A stretch of DNA of 64,000 nt from CBDCTM01 sp965222005 (GTDB lineage: Bacteria; Bacteroidota; Bacteroidia; Chitinophagales; Saprospiraceae): positions 6,130,045-6,194,044 of the forward strand of contig OZ244935.1 in the NCBI GenBank assembly GCA_965222005.1, read 5' to 3'. The notes under the pieces are model-generated. The model searched no databases, had not been told where the DNA came from, and saw only the letters and a list, made by a program, of their open reading frames with translations. The position numbers and the translations under genes are program-made. Below, in pieces: positions 29,257 through 37,245 of this stretch (position 1 is its first letter; the number at the start of each line of letters is the position of its first letter).

Positions 29257-29949
29257 TTACTTAATGGATTTAGGGTCAACTTTCACACCCGGGCTCATCG
29301 TACTGGCCAGCGTGATAGATTTCATGTAGGTTCCTTTTGCCGATGCGGGCTTCATTCGGTTGATTGTCAGAAGTACTTCCAGAGCATTGTCGGCCAGTTT
29401 GTCGGATGAAAAGGACACACGGCCTACTGAAGTGTGGATGATCCCAAACTTGTCCACGCGGAAAGAGATTTTCCCCTTCTTCACTTCTGCCACCGCTGCT
29501 GCAACATCGGGTGTGACGGTACCTGACTTGGGGTTGGGCATCAGGCCGCGTGGCCCCAGTATTCGGCCAATTTTACCGACCTGCGCCATCACATTGGGTG
29601 TAGCAATTACTACATCTACATCCGTCCAGCCTCCTTGCACTTTTTGTACTAACTCTTCAAGCCCGACATGATCAGCTCCAGCTTCCTTGGCTTCCGCTTC
29701 TTTATCGGGAGTACAAAAGACGGCTACGCGTTTGGTTTTTCCGGTTCCGTGTGGCAGGGATACTGTACCCCGAAGTGCCTGGTCGGCTTTACGGGGGTCG
29801 ATACCGAGGCGCACATGCATATCGACAGAAGCGTCGAATTTGGTGGTGTTGACCTCCTTGATTAGTTGCATAGCTTCTCCTATCGGATACAGCTGCTCGC
29901 TATTTACTTTTGCATTGGCAGCAGCTCTCTTCTTAGAAATCTTAGGCAT
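29257..29949 (-). CDS. rplA: 50S ribosomal protein L1
   Basis: The 230-residue product contains the L1 signature region (LGPRGLMPNPKSGTV). I chose ATG 29949 (MPKISKKRAAANAKV) because it gives the normal length and N-terminus. The frame stays open to an ATG at 30012, but that extension overlaps the region just after rplK and does not look conserved. L1 binds 23S rRNA and the L11-L1 mRNA in many bacteria. It is co-directional with rplK, 77 bp downstream of it. Confidence 0.97.
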   Translation of the reverse strand: MPKISKKRAAANAKVNSEQLYPIGEAMQLIKEVNTTKFDASVDMHVRLGIDPRKADQALRGTVSLPHGTGKTKRVAVFCTPDKEAEAKEAGADHVGLEELVQKVQGGWTDVDVVIATPNVMAQVGKIGRILGPRGLMPNPKSGTVTPDVAAAVAEVKKGKISFRVDKFGIIHTSVGRVSFSSDKLADNALEVLLTINRMKPASAKGTYMKSITLASTMSPGVKVDPKSIK

Positions 29950-30026
29950 TTTCAAAAAATTTAAAATGAGGTAATTAGCGCCAAAGGCTTTTACCCTCCG
30001 GCTCCCTTCCAAATCAAAGGCTGCTT

Positions 30027-30488
30027 TTATTCCGCAGCGCCTTCTGCTGCTCCCCAGGGGGGAGTACCTGTTACATTGATGCCCATACTACGAGCAGTAC
30101 CGGCCACCATTTTCATAGCTGATTCTATGGTAAATGCGTTGAGGTCTTCCATCTTGTCTTCGGCGATGGCCTTGACCTGATCCCAGCTGACATTACCGAC
30201 TTTGATGCGATTGGATTCGGGTGAACCGCTTTTCACTTTGGCAGCATCTCTGAGCTGTACAGCAGCTGGTGTAGTCTTTATAATAAAGTCGAAAGACTTG
30301 TCTTTAAAAACAGTGATCACTACGGGCAGGACTTTCCCTTGCTGTTCCTGCGTTTTGGCGTTAAAACGTTTACAAAACTCCATGATGTTCACTCCTTTAG
30401 CACCTAAGGCAGGGCCTACAGGAGGGGCGGGATTTGCAGCTCCGCCTCTTACTTGCAGTTTTATAAAACTATCGACTTCTTTTGCCAT
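30027..30488 (-). CDS. rplK: 50S ribosomal protein L11
   Basis: The 153-residue product starts MAKEVDSFIKLQVRGGAANPAPPVGPALG, the classic L11 N-terminus. Residues near the C-terminus (GTARSMGINV) match the family. L11 forms the GTPase-associated centre with 23S rRNA. It follows nusG by 96 bp. Confidence 0.98.
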   Translation of the reverse strand: MAKEVDSFIKLQVRGGAANPAPPVGPALGAKGVNIMEFCKRFNAKTQEQQGKVLPVVITVFKDKSFDFIIKTTPAAVQLRDAAKVKSGSPESNRIKVGNVSWDQVKAIAEDKMEDLNAFTIESAMKMVAGTARSMGINVTGTPPWGAAEGAAE

Positions 30489-30584
30489 TTTCTTCTCTTT
30501 TTTTAAGTTTTAAAACTTGTGGCTTTAGGGAAGCGCCCATCCAATCTGATTGAGCTAAAGCCTTGAAAGTTAGCTATTTATAGA

Positions 30585-31136
30585 TTAAGTTTGCTTTTCA
30601 ACTTGCATAAAATTCAGCTCTACTTCTGTGCCACGTCCAAAGATCTTGACGATCACTTTGAGCTTTTTCTTTTCTTCATTTACTTCCTGAATATCTCCGA
30701 TAAATTCATTGAAGGGCCCATCGATGATCTTGACCGTTTCACCGATGATGAAGGGCTCGATCATTGCTTCGGTAGCATTTTGGGACTCATCCACTTTGCC
30801 CAGCATACGATTGGCTTCGGCCGGTTGCATGGGGATGGGGTCATTGCGTCCTAAAAAGTGGATCACATTGGGGATGTTGGCAATGGTTTGAACGATATCT
30901 CCTTTGAGTCGCGCTGCATCTGCTTCGATCAGGATGTAACCCGGCAGAATATTTCTTTCGAGGATTACTTTTTTACCATTCCGAATTTTGTAAACCTTTT
31001 CTGATGGGACAAGCACCTGAGCTATGAAATCATTCCAGCCCCGCCGTTGAACTTCCAGTTCAATGCGTTCCTTGATCTTGCGTTCTTTACCACTAATCAC
31101 CCGAAGAGAGTACCATTTTTTTTCAACAGCAGACAT
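30585..31136 (-). CDS. nusG: Transcription elongation/antitermination factor NusG
   Basis: The product has an N-terminal NGN domain (KKWYSLRVISGKERKIKERIE) and a C-terminal KOW domain (KIIDGPFNEFIGDIQEVNEEKK). The start at ATG 31136 (MSAVEKKWY) gives the usual 183-residue length. An ATG at 31157 would add MSQNFRL. NusG couples RNA polymerase to ribosomes and Rho. It lies directly after secE in the usual order. Confidence 0.97.
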   Translation of the reverse strand: MSAVEKKWYSLRVISGKERKIKERIELEVQRRGWNDFIAQVLVPSEKVYKIRNGKKVILERNILPGYILIEADAARLKGDIVQTIANIPNVIHFLGRNDPIPMQPAEANRMLGKVDESQNATEAMIEPFIIGETVKIIDGPFNEFIGDIQEVNEEKKKLKVIVKIFGRGTEVELNFMQVEKQT

Positions 31137-31179
31137 GAGTCGGAAATTTTGAGACAATAAAATGCAGCCAGCCCCTATA

Positions 31180-31365
31180 TCAGGGATAAATCAGGTCCAG
31201 TATGCCTTTTGAAATAGCATCCATGATAAAAATGATCAGTGCAATTATCACAGAAGCGACTAACACTAATATGGTACTACTTTGAAGGTTGGGCCAGGTA
31301 GGCCACGTAACCTTTGTCATAAGTTCATTGTAGCTCTCTTTGATGTAAAGTGTCAATTTTTCCAT
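31180..31365 (-). CDS. secE: Preprotein translocase subunit SecE
   Basis: The 61-residue product has one C-terminal transmembrane helix (STILVLVASVIIALIIFIMD) preceded by the amphipathic ESYNELMTKVTWPTW segment, the SecE signature. The single-TM form is normal outside Proteobacteria. It is placed between tRNA-Trp and nusG. Confidence 0.96.
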   Translation of the reverse strand: MEKLTLYIKESYNELMTKVTWPTWPNLQSSTILVLVASVIIALIIFIMDAISKGILDLIYP

Positions 31366-31384
31366 GAAGGTTTATTCAAATTAG

Positions 31385-31457
31385 CACGGGTAGTAGGACT
31401 TGAACCCACAGCCTACGGTTTTGGAGACCGTCGCTCTACCAGTTGAGCTATACCCGT
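31385..31457 (-). tRNA. tRNA-Trp (anticodon CCA)
   Basis: The 73-nt minus-strand cloverleaf has acceptor ACGGGTA/TACCCGT, D-arm AGCTCAACTGGTAGAGC, anticodon stem ACGGT/ACCGT around CTCCAAA, and T-arm GGGTTCAAGTCC. CCA is not encoded. It lies 19 bp upstream of secE, as is usual in Bacteroidota. Confidence 0.97.
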
Positions 31458-31507
31458 ATCGTTAAAACAGACGGCTAATTATTCAAAACAATTGCCCTGA
31501 GGCAAGT

Positions 31508-31546
31508 AACATCGAAGCCCATTCCTTCGAATGGGCATTCAATGTT
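31508..31546 (-). terminator. Stem-loop between tuf and tRNA-Trp
   Basis: GCCCATTC (31517-31524) and GAATGGGC (31529-31536) form a perfect 8-bp stem with a 4-nt loop, extended by outer AACAT/ATGTT pairs. There is no U-run on the minus side, so this may be an attenuator or a processing signal rather than a full terminator. Confidence 0.5.
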
Positions 31547-31621
31547 CCGTATTATTTATTCAGTCAATATTGCTTCGGGATAGCTGGCCTGCCAACTAAT
31601 AATCCGGCAATTCATATTGTA

Positions 31622-32818
31622 TTACTCAAGGATTTCAGTCACCTGCCCGGCACCTACGGTCCGACCACCCTCGCGAATGGCGAAGCGAAGACCTTTTTCC
31701 ATGGCGATAGAGTTTATCAGCTTCACTTCCAAAGACACATTATCACCTGGCATTACCATCTCCACACCTTCCGGCAAAGAGCAATCGCCGGTTACATCAG
31801 TGGTACGGAAGTAAAACTGTGGGCGATAGCCATTGAAGAAGGGGGTATGGCGGCCGCCTTCGTCTTTGCTCAACACATATACTTCTGCTTTGAAGTGCTT
31901 GTGTGGCTTGACAGAGCCGGGAGCACAAATAACCATTCCACGCTTGATCGCTTCTTTGTCGATACCCCGGAGCAGGATACCTGCATTGTCGCCAGCTTCA
32001 CCGCGGGTAAGGATTTTGCGGAACATCTCAACCCCTGTAACGGTTGAGGTAAGCGGCTTCTCTCCTTCCTTCATCATACCAACGATCTCAACGGGATTTC
32101 CGGTTTCGATCACACCACGTTCGATACGGCCAGTAGCAACTGTACCACGGCCGGTGATGGTAAATACATCCTCAATAGGCATCAGGAATGGCTTGTCAAC
32201 GGCACGAGTAGGCTCGGCAATGTCCGCATCGCAGGCAGCCATCAAATCCTTGATCGCTTGTACTGAGTTGCCATCACCTTCCAGCGCTTTGAGAGCTGAG
32301 CCTTTAACAATAGAGGCATCCTCTCCATTAAATTCATATTGATCCAGTAGTTCACGTACTTCCATTTCCACCAGTTCGAGCATTTCTTCATCATCCACCA
32401 GATCCACTTTATTCATAAATACCACAATTGAAGGCACCCCTACCTGGCGAGCGAGCAGGATATGCTCACGGGTTTGAGGCATTGGCCCATCCGTAGCGGC
32501 TACTACGAGTATAGCGCCATCCATCTGAGCGGCGCCCGTCACCATATTCTTTACATAGTCGGCGTGCCCCGGACAGTCAACATGCGCATAGTGGCGATTA
32601 GTCGTTTCGTACTCAACGTGAGCAGTGTTGATGGTGATACCGCGCTCTTTTTCTTCCGGCGCAGCATCGATGGAATCATAGTCCATTTTTTGGGCAAGTC
32701 CTTCTCCGGCCAATACCTGGGTAATAGCAGCTGTAAGGGTGGTTTTGCCGTGGTCAACGTGACCAATGGTGCCAATATTAAGGTGAGGCTTATTCCTTTC
32801 AAATGTTTCTTTAGCCAT
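31622..32818 (-). CDS. tuf: Elongation factor Tu
   Basis: The 398-residue product has G1 GHVDHGKTT, the DCPGHADYV G3 region and NKVD G4. Switch I includes EEKERGITINTAHVEY. It delivers aminoacyl-tRNA to the ribosome. It lies among tRNA genes and upstream of secE, the usual Bacteroidota arrangement. This is the only tuf copy in the window. Confidence 0.99.
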   Translation of the reverse strand: MAKETFERNKPHLNIGTIGHVDHGKTTLTAAITQVLAGEGLAQKMDYDSIDAAPEEKERGITINTAHVEYETTNRHYAHVDCPGHADYVKNMVTGAAQMDGAILVVAATDGPMPQTREHILLARQVGVPSIVVFMNKVDLVDDEEMLELVEMEVRELLDQYEFNGEDASIVKGSALKALEGDGNSVQAIKDLMAACDADIAEPTRAVDKPFLMPIEDVFTITGRGTVATGRIERGVIETGNPVEIVGMMKEGEKPLTSTVTGVEMFRKILTRGEAGDNAGILLRGIDKEAIKRGMVICAPGSVKPHKHFKAEVYVLSKDEGGRHTPFFNGYRPQFYFRTTDVTGDCSLPEGVEMVMPGDNVSLEVKLINSIAMEKGLRFAIREGGRTVGAGQVTEILE

Positions 32819-32874
32819 CGCTTAATGAATTTTAGAGAGATTACATTAAAAAATAAGTTTCAAATATCATTTTG

Positions 32875-32946
32875 AGCCAATGAGTGGATTTGAACCACCG
32901 ACCCCCTCCTTACCATGGAGGTGCTCTACCCCTGAGCTACATTGGC
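32875..32946 (-). tRNA. tRNA-Thr (anticodon GGT)
   Basis: The 72-nt minus-strand cloverleaf has acceptor GCCAATG/CATTGGC, anticodon stem CCTCC/GGAGG with loop ATGGTAA, and T-arm GGTTCAAATCC. It lies 56 bp upstream of tuf and is probably part of the same precursor. Confidence 0.96.
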
Positions 32947-33035
32947 AAGCATTCGGGGCTGAGTGTGGGTAAGCAAGTGGTTACAAATACCCCCTCACAC
33001 TCCATAGTCATCGGAATGAATCCGCATTAATCTGG

Positions 33036-33108
33036 AGCGGGCGACGAGACTCGAACCCGCGACCCTCAGCTTGGAAGGCTGATGCTCTACCAACTGAGCT
33101 ACGCCCGC
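33036..33108 (-). tRNA. tRNA-Gly (anticodon TCC)
   Basis: The 73-nt minus-strand cloverleaf has acceptor GCGGGCG/CGCCCGC, anticodon stem TCAGC/GCTGA with loop CTTCCAA, and T-arm GGGTTCGAGTC. CCA is not encoded. Confidence 0.97.
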
Positions 33109-33148
33109 ATATTTTGCTATCGCAAAACCTTGAACTCATCGCAATGAG

Positions 33149-33231
33149 TGGGGGCGATAGGATTCGAACCTATTCAGTCGTAGACAACAGATTTACAGTC
33201 TGCCCCGGCTCTCCAACTCCGGCGCGCCCCC
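33149..33231 (-). tRNA. tRNA-Tyr (anticodon GTA)
   Basis: This is an 83-nt class II tRNA on the minus strand. It has acceptor GGGGGCG/CGCCCCC, anticodon stem CAGA/TCTG around CTGTAAA, a long variable arm and T-arm AGGTTCGAATCCT. Confidence 0.97.
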
Positions 33232-33344
33232 TTCTAGAGCGCCTTGCTATAGCACATCGAATGTCAAATGCTTTTTCAACTAGTACTATTCTGTGGTATA
33301 ATAGAGGAGTAATTCAGAGGTGTAGTCATGCTTTTCGCAGATGG

Positions 33345-33417
33345 AGCCAGTGGAGGGACTCGAACCCCCGGCCAGCTGATTACAAATCAGCTGCTCTACC
33401 AGCTGAGCTACACTGGC
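33345..33417 (-). tRNA. tRNA-Thr (anticodon TGT)
   Basis: The 73-nt minus-strand cloverleaf has acceptor GCCAGTG/CACTGGC, anticodon stem CTGAT/ATCAG with loop TTGTA inside TTTGTAA, and T-arm GGGTTCGAGTCCC. Together with the GGT isoacceptor it gives two Thr tRNAs in one cluster. Confidence 0.96.
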
Positions 33418-33710
33418 TGGTCGGTAAATTCTGCGAAATATCAAATCAACCGACAATTCCTCTTTTTGCTTAAAAAGGCTTTTCTACCAGTATTTGCAAG
33501 CCTAAGAACGAGCGGGCATGATCGGCGAATTACAGCTAAAACACATTAAAAATAACTGCAATATTACTCCAACAAATAAAGTACCAATTTTCGTAATATG
33601 AGAACATTTTCTCAAAGGCGGTTGCAAAGATAGTAATTTTTAGACCAACAGGGAAATAAATATTCAGTTTTTTGCATGTTTTTTTCCAGCCGCCGGCTTC
33701 TCGAAATTCG
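33418..33710. other. Intergenic stretch between tRNA-Thr and the hpf terminator
   Basis: No open reading frame of coding character is seen. The promoter of the tRNA-tuf block should lie here on the minus strand, but I find only a partial box (TATTTCG just upstream of tRNA-Thr) and no clear -33 element. Confidence 0.4.
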
Positions 33711-33750
33711 CCAAAAAACAAGAGCCTGTACACAAGCTGTGCACAAGCTC
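33711..33750 (-). terminator. Intrinsic terminator of hpf
   Basis: On the minus strand GAGC..TGTG (from 33750) pairs with CACA..GCTC (to 33722), with two isolated A-C mismatches and a 3-nt loop. TTGTTTTTT follows. The arms also form an 11-bp near-perfect direct repeat (CTGTRCACAAG). It lies 36 bp past the hpf stop. Confidence 0.75.
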
Positions 33751-33785
33751 CTGGTTCAATGGCATCGCAGGACGCGAGCCATCAT

Positions 33786-34088
33786 TTATGCGCGGGATTT
33801 TAAACGTTCTTTATATCTGATCAGTTGTCTTTTTAGCGTATCAGTAGCACTGTCGATAGATGCCTCAAAGGTTTTGTTGCGCTCTTTGACCACAAGCACA
33901 TTTCCGGGGATATTCAAATGGATTTCCACAATTTTGTCGCGAACTTGCCCCGAGTTTTCTAACTTCAATAGTACAGACGCTTTGATGATCTGATCGAAAA
34001 ACTGGGTCAGCTTACCCATCTTCCTTTCAACAAATTCCAACAATTTCTTGTCTGCTGAAAAATGTACTGCCTGTGTGTGTACTTTCAT
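33786..34088 (-). CDS. hpf: Ribosome hibernation-promoting factor, short form
   Basis: The product is about 100 residues, starting MKVHTQAVHFSADKKLLEF at ATG 34088. The frame extends to an ATG at 34166, but those 26 residues are not family-like. It is a single S30AE/HPF domain with ENSGQVRDKIVEIHLNIPG and the basic C-terminal helix, and lacks the extra domain of long HPF. It binds the 30S decoding region in stationary phase. It follows xerC in the same direction and ends at a strong terminator. Confidence 0.93.
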   Translation of the reverse strand: MKVHTQAVHFSADKKLLEFVERKMGKLTQFFDQIIKASVLLKLENSGQVRDKIVEIHLNIPGNVLVVKERNKTFEASIDSATDTLKRQLIRYKERLKSRA

Positions 34089-34187
34089 AAGTGGGATTGG
34101 TTTAAATGGTTTAACAACTTGTTTTAGTGAAGTCGGCTTTCCGCAGATCGCCGGATTGTTTATCATGTCATAGGCTAAATGAGTTGG

Positions 34188-34219
34188 TTTGTTATCTAAT
34201 AAATTTGTTATCTAATAAA
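34188..34219. repeat. Perfect 16-bp tandem duplication next to the xerC stop
   Basis: TTTGTTATCTAATAAA occurs at 34188-34203 and again at 34204-34219, ending one base from the xerC stop codon (34221-34223). It lies in the xerC-hpf gap. Confidence 0.9.
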
Positions 34220-34220
34220 T

Positions 34221-35120
34221 TCAAGAATCGTTCTCTTCGGCTTTGGGATGAGCCTGTTGGTACACCTGCCGCAGCTTCTCAATTGAATTGTGGGTGTAAA
34301 TCTGTGTGGCAGACAAATTGCTGTGGCCCAACAGCTCCTTGATGGCATTGAGATCGGCACCATTATCCGATAAATGGGTAGCGAACGAATGCCGCAGCAC
34401 ATGTGGGCTACGCTGCTCCACAGTAGTCACGAGTGCCAGGTAGCGGTTTACCAAATTATACACATACTTCGGATACAGAGGCTTTCCTTTGTCTGTCAAA
34501 AACAGCTGAGCCGGAGAAGGGGGCGGAAATGCTTCCTGCCGTGCATTCAAATAATGCTTCAAAAGCTCATCCAATCGCCTGCCAAATGGAATGAGCCGTT
34601 CCTTATTACCCTTGCCCGTCACCTTGATGAGCTGCTTGCCAAAGTCAATGTCGGCCAATTGAAGGCCAATCAACTCTGAGCGCCGCATGCCGGTACAATA
34701 CAAAGTTTCCAAAATCGTCCGCTCCCGCCAGCCGCTAAAATCATCGGCAAAGGGCAGATCATCCAAAAGCTGATCGAGCTGCTCTTTTTGGACTACTACC
34801 GGCAATCGCCTGGCTATTTTGGGTGCGATTACCTTGAGCATAGGGTTGTGCTCAACAAGGGAGTGCTTTTGCAGGTATTTAAAGTAGGTTTTGAGCGTGC
34901 TCAGCTTGCGGTTGATCGAGCGGGCGGTGAGTTGCTGCTGCATCAGTGCCACTATCCAGGAGCGGATATGCTGGTGCGAGATTTCAGCGGTGTTTTGGAC
35001 GGAGTAGGTTTGAGAGGCAAAATCGAAAAATTGCCCGAGATCATTCGCATAGGCTTTGACGGTATGCGGAGAGCAACGTTTTTCGTATTCCAGGTACCTT
35101 AAAAATGTAGCTTGCTTCAT
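34221..35120 (-). CDS. xerC: Tyrosine recombinase XerC-type
   Basis: The 299-residue product has an N-terminal SAM-like core-binding domain (about 1-85) and a C-terminal catalytic domain with TGMRRSEL (catalytic Arg), a Lys in the GKGNKERLIP beta-hairpin, HVLRHSFATHL (HxxR), GHSNLSATQIYTH (His and the nucleophile Tyr). It resolves chromosome dimers at dif. Its core-gene setting between rpsU and hpf argues against a mobile-element integrase. Confidence 0.95.
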   Translation of the reverse strand: MKQATFLRYLEYEKRCSPHTVKAYANDLGQFFDFASQTYSVQNTAEISHQHIRSWIVALMQQQLTARSINRKLSTLKTYFKYLQKHSLVEHNPMLKVIAPKIARRLPVVVQKEQLDQLLDDLPFADDFSGWRERTILETLYCTGMRRSELIGLQLADIDFGKQLIKVTGKGNKERLIPFGRRLDELLKHYLNARQEAFPPPSPAQLFLTDKGKPLYPKYVYNLVNRYLALVTTVEQRSPHVLRHSFATHLSDNGADLNAIKELLGHSNLSATQIYTHNSIEKLRQVYQQAHPKAEENDS

Positions 35121-35245
35121 GCTTTAGTATGTGCCGGAAACAGAAATAAGCAAAATCGTTTTGCGGGGAACCTCGATCTGGAGAAGTCAATTTACCAGTT
35201 TCACCCTAAACATGCAAATATTACTAAGTTAAAATTGGTGACATA

Positions 35246-35271
35246 CAAAAAAAGCAGAACACTGTTCTGCT
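35246..35271 (-). terminator. Intrinsic terminator of rpsU
   Basis: On the minus strand AGCAGAAC (35271-35264) pairs perfectly with GTTCTGCT (35260-35253) around a 3-nt loop, followed by seven T. It separates rpsU from xerC. Confidence 0.9.
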
Positions 35272-35344
35272 CACCTGGTAAAATACCAAATATTTTTATC
35301 CGTCTTGTGGTGGCCTGGGCTCGCCTTGTCAGGCTCTAATCCGA

Positions 35345-35533
35345 CTAGTTGTCGGCATATTTTTTCTGACGATACGCAGCTTTGAGCACCTCGGCACGGC
35401 GCTTTACGGAGGGTTTTACAAAATGCTTACGCGACCTCAAGGCCTTGAGTGTACCGGTGCGAATGAACTTTTGCTTGTACTTTTTCAAAGCACGCTCAAT
35501 AGATTCATTATCTTTCACATCGATTATCAACAT
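35345..35533 (-). CDS. rpsU: 30S ribosomal protein S21
   Basis: The 62-residue basic product starts MLIIDVKDNESIERALKKYK at ATG 35533, the standard Bacteroidota N-terminus. An upstream ATG at 35557 would add MLTKNLNS. It has the S21 helix pair and an Arg/Lys-rich C-terminus (KRRAEVLKAAYRQKK). It binds near the anti-Shine-Dalgarno end of 16S rRNA. It has its own promoter (35572-35602) and terminator. Confidence 0.96.
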   Translation of the reverse strand: MLIIDVKDNESIERALKKYKQKFIRTGTLKALRSRKHFVKPSVKRRAEVLKAAYRQKKYADN

Positions 35534-35571
35534 ACTGTTCAGATTTTTTGTCAACAAATTAAAAAGGAGCG

Positions 35572-35602
35572 CAAATATACGAATTTTTAGCTCTTTGCGA
35601 AA
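35572..35602 (-). promoter_or_regulatory. Promoter of rpsU
   Basis: On the minus strand a perfect -7 box TATATTTG (35579-35572) lies 19 bp after TTTC (35602-35599), one base off the -33 TTTG. The start would be about 30 nt before the rpsU ATG at 35533. Confidence 0.55.
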
Positions 35603-35734
35603 GTGTTAGCTTGAGATTTCGCCAGAAACTGATGAGGGGGCCCTTTAGCCTGTGGAGGTACTGCAAAAGGGCTTATCCAGCGGGTTTTGTACTTGGGCAA
35701 ACAACTTTATGCACTCATTTTTCGTACCTACATC

Positions 35735-36178
35735 ATGCCGAAAGAATCAAAAGACAAGCATTTTATCAAAAAGCCCTACTATGAAGGTGGGCCAAAGGCG
35801 ATGCGCGAATTCATCACCGGCCAAATGCAGTACCCTGCCGATGCCCTTAAAAAACGTATCGAAGGTACCGTTACCACTAAAATAACAATCAACCAAAAAG
35901 GCCAGGTGACCGATGCCAAAGTAATCGGTGGCCTGGGGCATGGCTGCGATGAAGAAGCCCTGCGGCTTGTCAGGCTCCTGAAATTTAAGGTTGGAAAAAT
36001 GCGCAAGATAAAAGCATTATTCCACAAAACAATACGCATTCATTTTCGCCTTCCAAAAACTACGCCTCAACAAATTCGCTACCTCTATACCAAGTCCTCA
36101 AAACCGGATTCTGCTGGAACTGCTAAAAGGGAGCAAAAGAAAGGAGGAAGCTACGAATATACGATCCGCTGGCATTGA
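35735..36178 (+). CDS. Stand-alone TonB C-terminal-domain protein
   Basis: The product is about 147 residues from ATG 35735; an alternative start at 35687 adds 16 residues. Residues about 30-100 match the TonB C-terminal fold: YPADALKKRIEGTVTTKITI, then GQVTDAKVIGGLGHGCDEEA. There is no transmembrane anchor or proline-rich spacer before the domain and no clear signal peptide, so it is not a complete energy transducer. The C-terminus is basic. A role in envelope protein interaction is only a guess. Confidence 0.78.
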   Translation: MPKESKDKHFIKKPYYEGGPKAMREFITGQMQYPADALKKRIEGTVTTKITINQKGQVTDAKVIGGLGHGCDEEALRLVRLLKFKVGKMRKIKALFHKTIRIHFRLPKTTPQQIRYLYTKSSKPDSAGTAKREQKKGGSYEYTIRWH

Positions 36179-36325
36179 ATGTAATGGCAACCTTAGCACC
36201 TACTCCCCAAAGGAAGCAAAACGATGTTCCTTTAAAAGTTTGTGACCAACCCAAAATGCCAATAATGTCCTTGTTACTACAGTTAAAAACCCGAAATATT
36301 TTTATTTTTATTGAAAACATGACAT

Positions 36326-37123
36326 ATGAAAAATATCCCAACCCTCCTTCTTACAACCATCATCCTGTGTTTTTTTTCCTGTTCCAAAGAAGAAATAAAA
36401 GAAAACACTTACCCTGACAATTATTACACGCAGAATTATGGTAACCCTCAAATCAAAAATAAGGTTTACCAAAAAGACGGGCGCACCTACCTTTGGGCTG
36501 GTCAGGACAGCTCCACGCATTTTGATATAACGGATTGGTCTTTGAATATCGATCAGCTCCACTTTGGCCTTGGAAGAGAGCATTTTAAGGCGTTGCTGGC
36601 ACCTGCTTACATTCAGGTAGATGATGATAGAATCAAATTGAGCGATAACGAAAAGTGTATATTTGTAAGGCTCGAAAACGGATTTATCAAGGTCTTCCCC
36701 TACCAATATATGCTTGGTTATGAGGTCATAAATGAGCTCGTAGATGGCGAACCTATCATGATTGCCTACTGTGTACTCGCCGATCTGGCAGCAGCCTACA
36801 CCCGTAATTATTGTGACAAAGAAATCACTTTTGCTGTTTCAGGATATACCTACTTTGACCCACAAGTTTGGGGCGGATTGGATGGTTTTATTTTATGGGA
36901 CCGGGATACGGAGAGCCTGTGGTGGCCACTGATAGACAAGGCAGTATCTGGCAGCATGAAAGGCGTGAAGTTGAAGAAGTTTGACGAAAACAAATGGAAT
37001 TATATCACCTGGGGTGAGGTGAAAATTACTTACCCGGATGCTCTGATACTACAGCCCGGCCAAACGATGGAGCCTCCTTCCGATTGGGATAAGATACCTG
37101 AGGATGATTTGAATTGCAATTAA
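36326..37123 (+). CDS. DUF3179-like lipoprotein
   Basis: The 265-residue product starts with a signal and lipobox (LLTTIILCFFSC; Cys at about residue 19). The body follows the DUF3179 pattern: GFIKVFPYQYMLGYEVINEL, DGEPIMIAYCVLADLAAAY, TFAVSGYTYFD, ILWDRDTESLWWPL and KWNYITWGEVKITYPDALIL. The usual TYCPLC cysteine pair of the family is reduced to one Cys (AYCVLAD), so a metal or thiol role may be lost. The biochemical function of DUF3179 is not known. It is followed by a strong terminator. Confidence 0.8.
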   Translation: MKNIPTLLLTTIILCFFSCSKEEIKENTYPDNYYTQNYGNPQIKNKVYQKDGRTYLWAGQDSSTHFDITDWSLNIDQLHFGLGREHFKALLAPAYIQVDDDRIKLSDNEKCIFVRLENGFIKVFPYQYMLGYEVINELVDGEPIMIAYCVLADLAAAYTRNYCDKEITFAVSGYTYFDPQVWGGLDGFILWDRDTESLWWPLIDKAVSGSMKGVKLKKFDENKWNYITWGEVKITYPDALILQPGQTMEPPSDWDKIPEDDLNCN

Positions 37124-37166
37124 TCCACCTCTAATCAATAATCTTCTGGCCAATTGGTTAAAAGCC

Positions 37167-37205
37167 AAATGGCTGCCCCGCTTAGGCAGGGCAGCCATTT
37201 TTTTG
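37167..37205 (+). terminator. Intrinsic terminator
   Basis: AAATGGCTGCCC (37167-37178) pairs perfectly with GGGCAGCCATTT (37189-37200) and is followed by more T. It ends the DUF3179 gene and, being nearly symmetric, may also act on the convergent susD transcript. Confidence 0.9.
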
Positions 37206-37245
37206 TATCCACTTTCTTTGCTAAAAAGTAAGTGGAAGCTTCGCT

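Noticed and set aside
33722..33750. 11-bp near-direct repeat CTGTRCACAAG as a fifth tandem duplication
   Set aside because: The two copies differ and together form the hpf terminator hairpin, which explains them better.
34221..35120. Tyrosine recombinase as sign of a mobile element near tRNA genes
   Set aside because: It sits in the conserved rpsU-xerC-hpf order, with no attachment-site repeats of the tRNA ends and no cargo genes.
35286..36306. Recurring AAATATTTTTAT strings (also near 11010) as a possible shared site
   Set aside because: They are low-complexity A/T runs at different distances from genes, without symmetry; chance in AT-rich gaps is enough.
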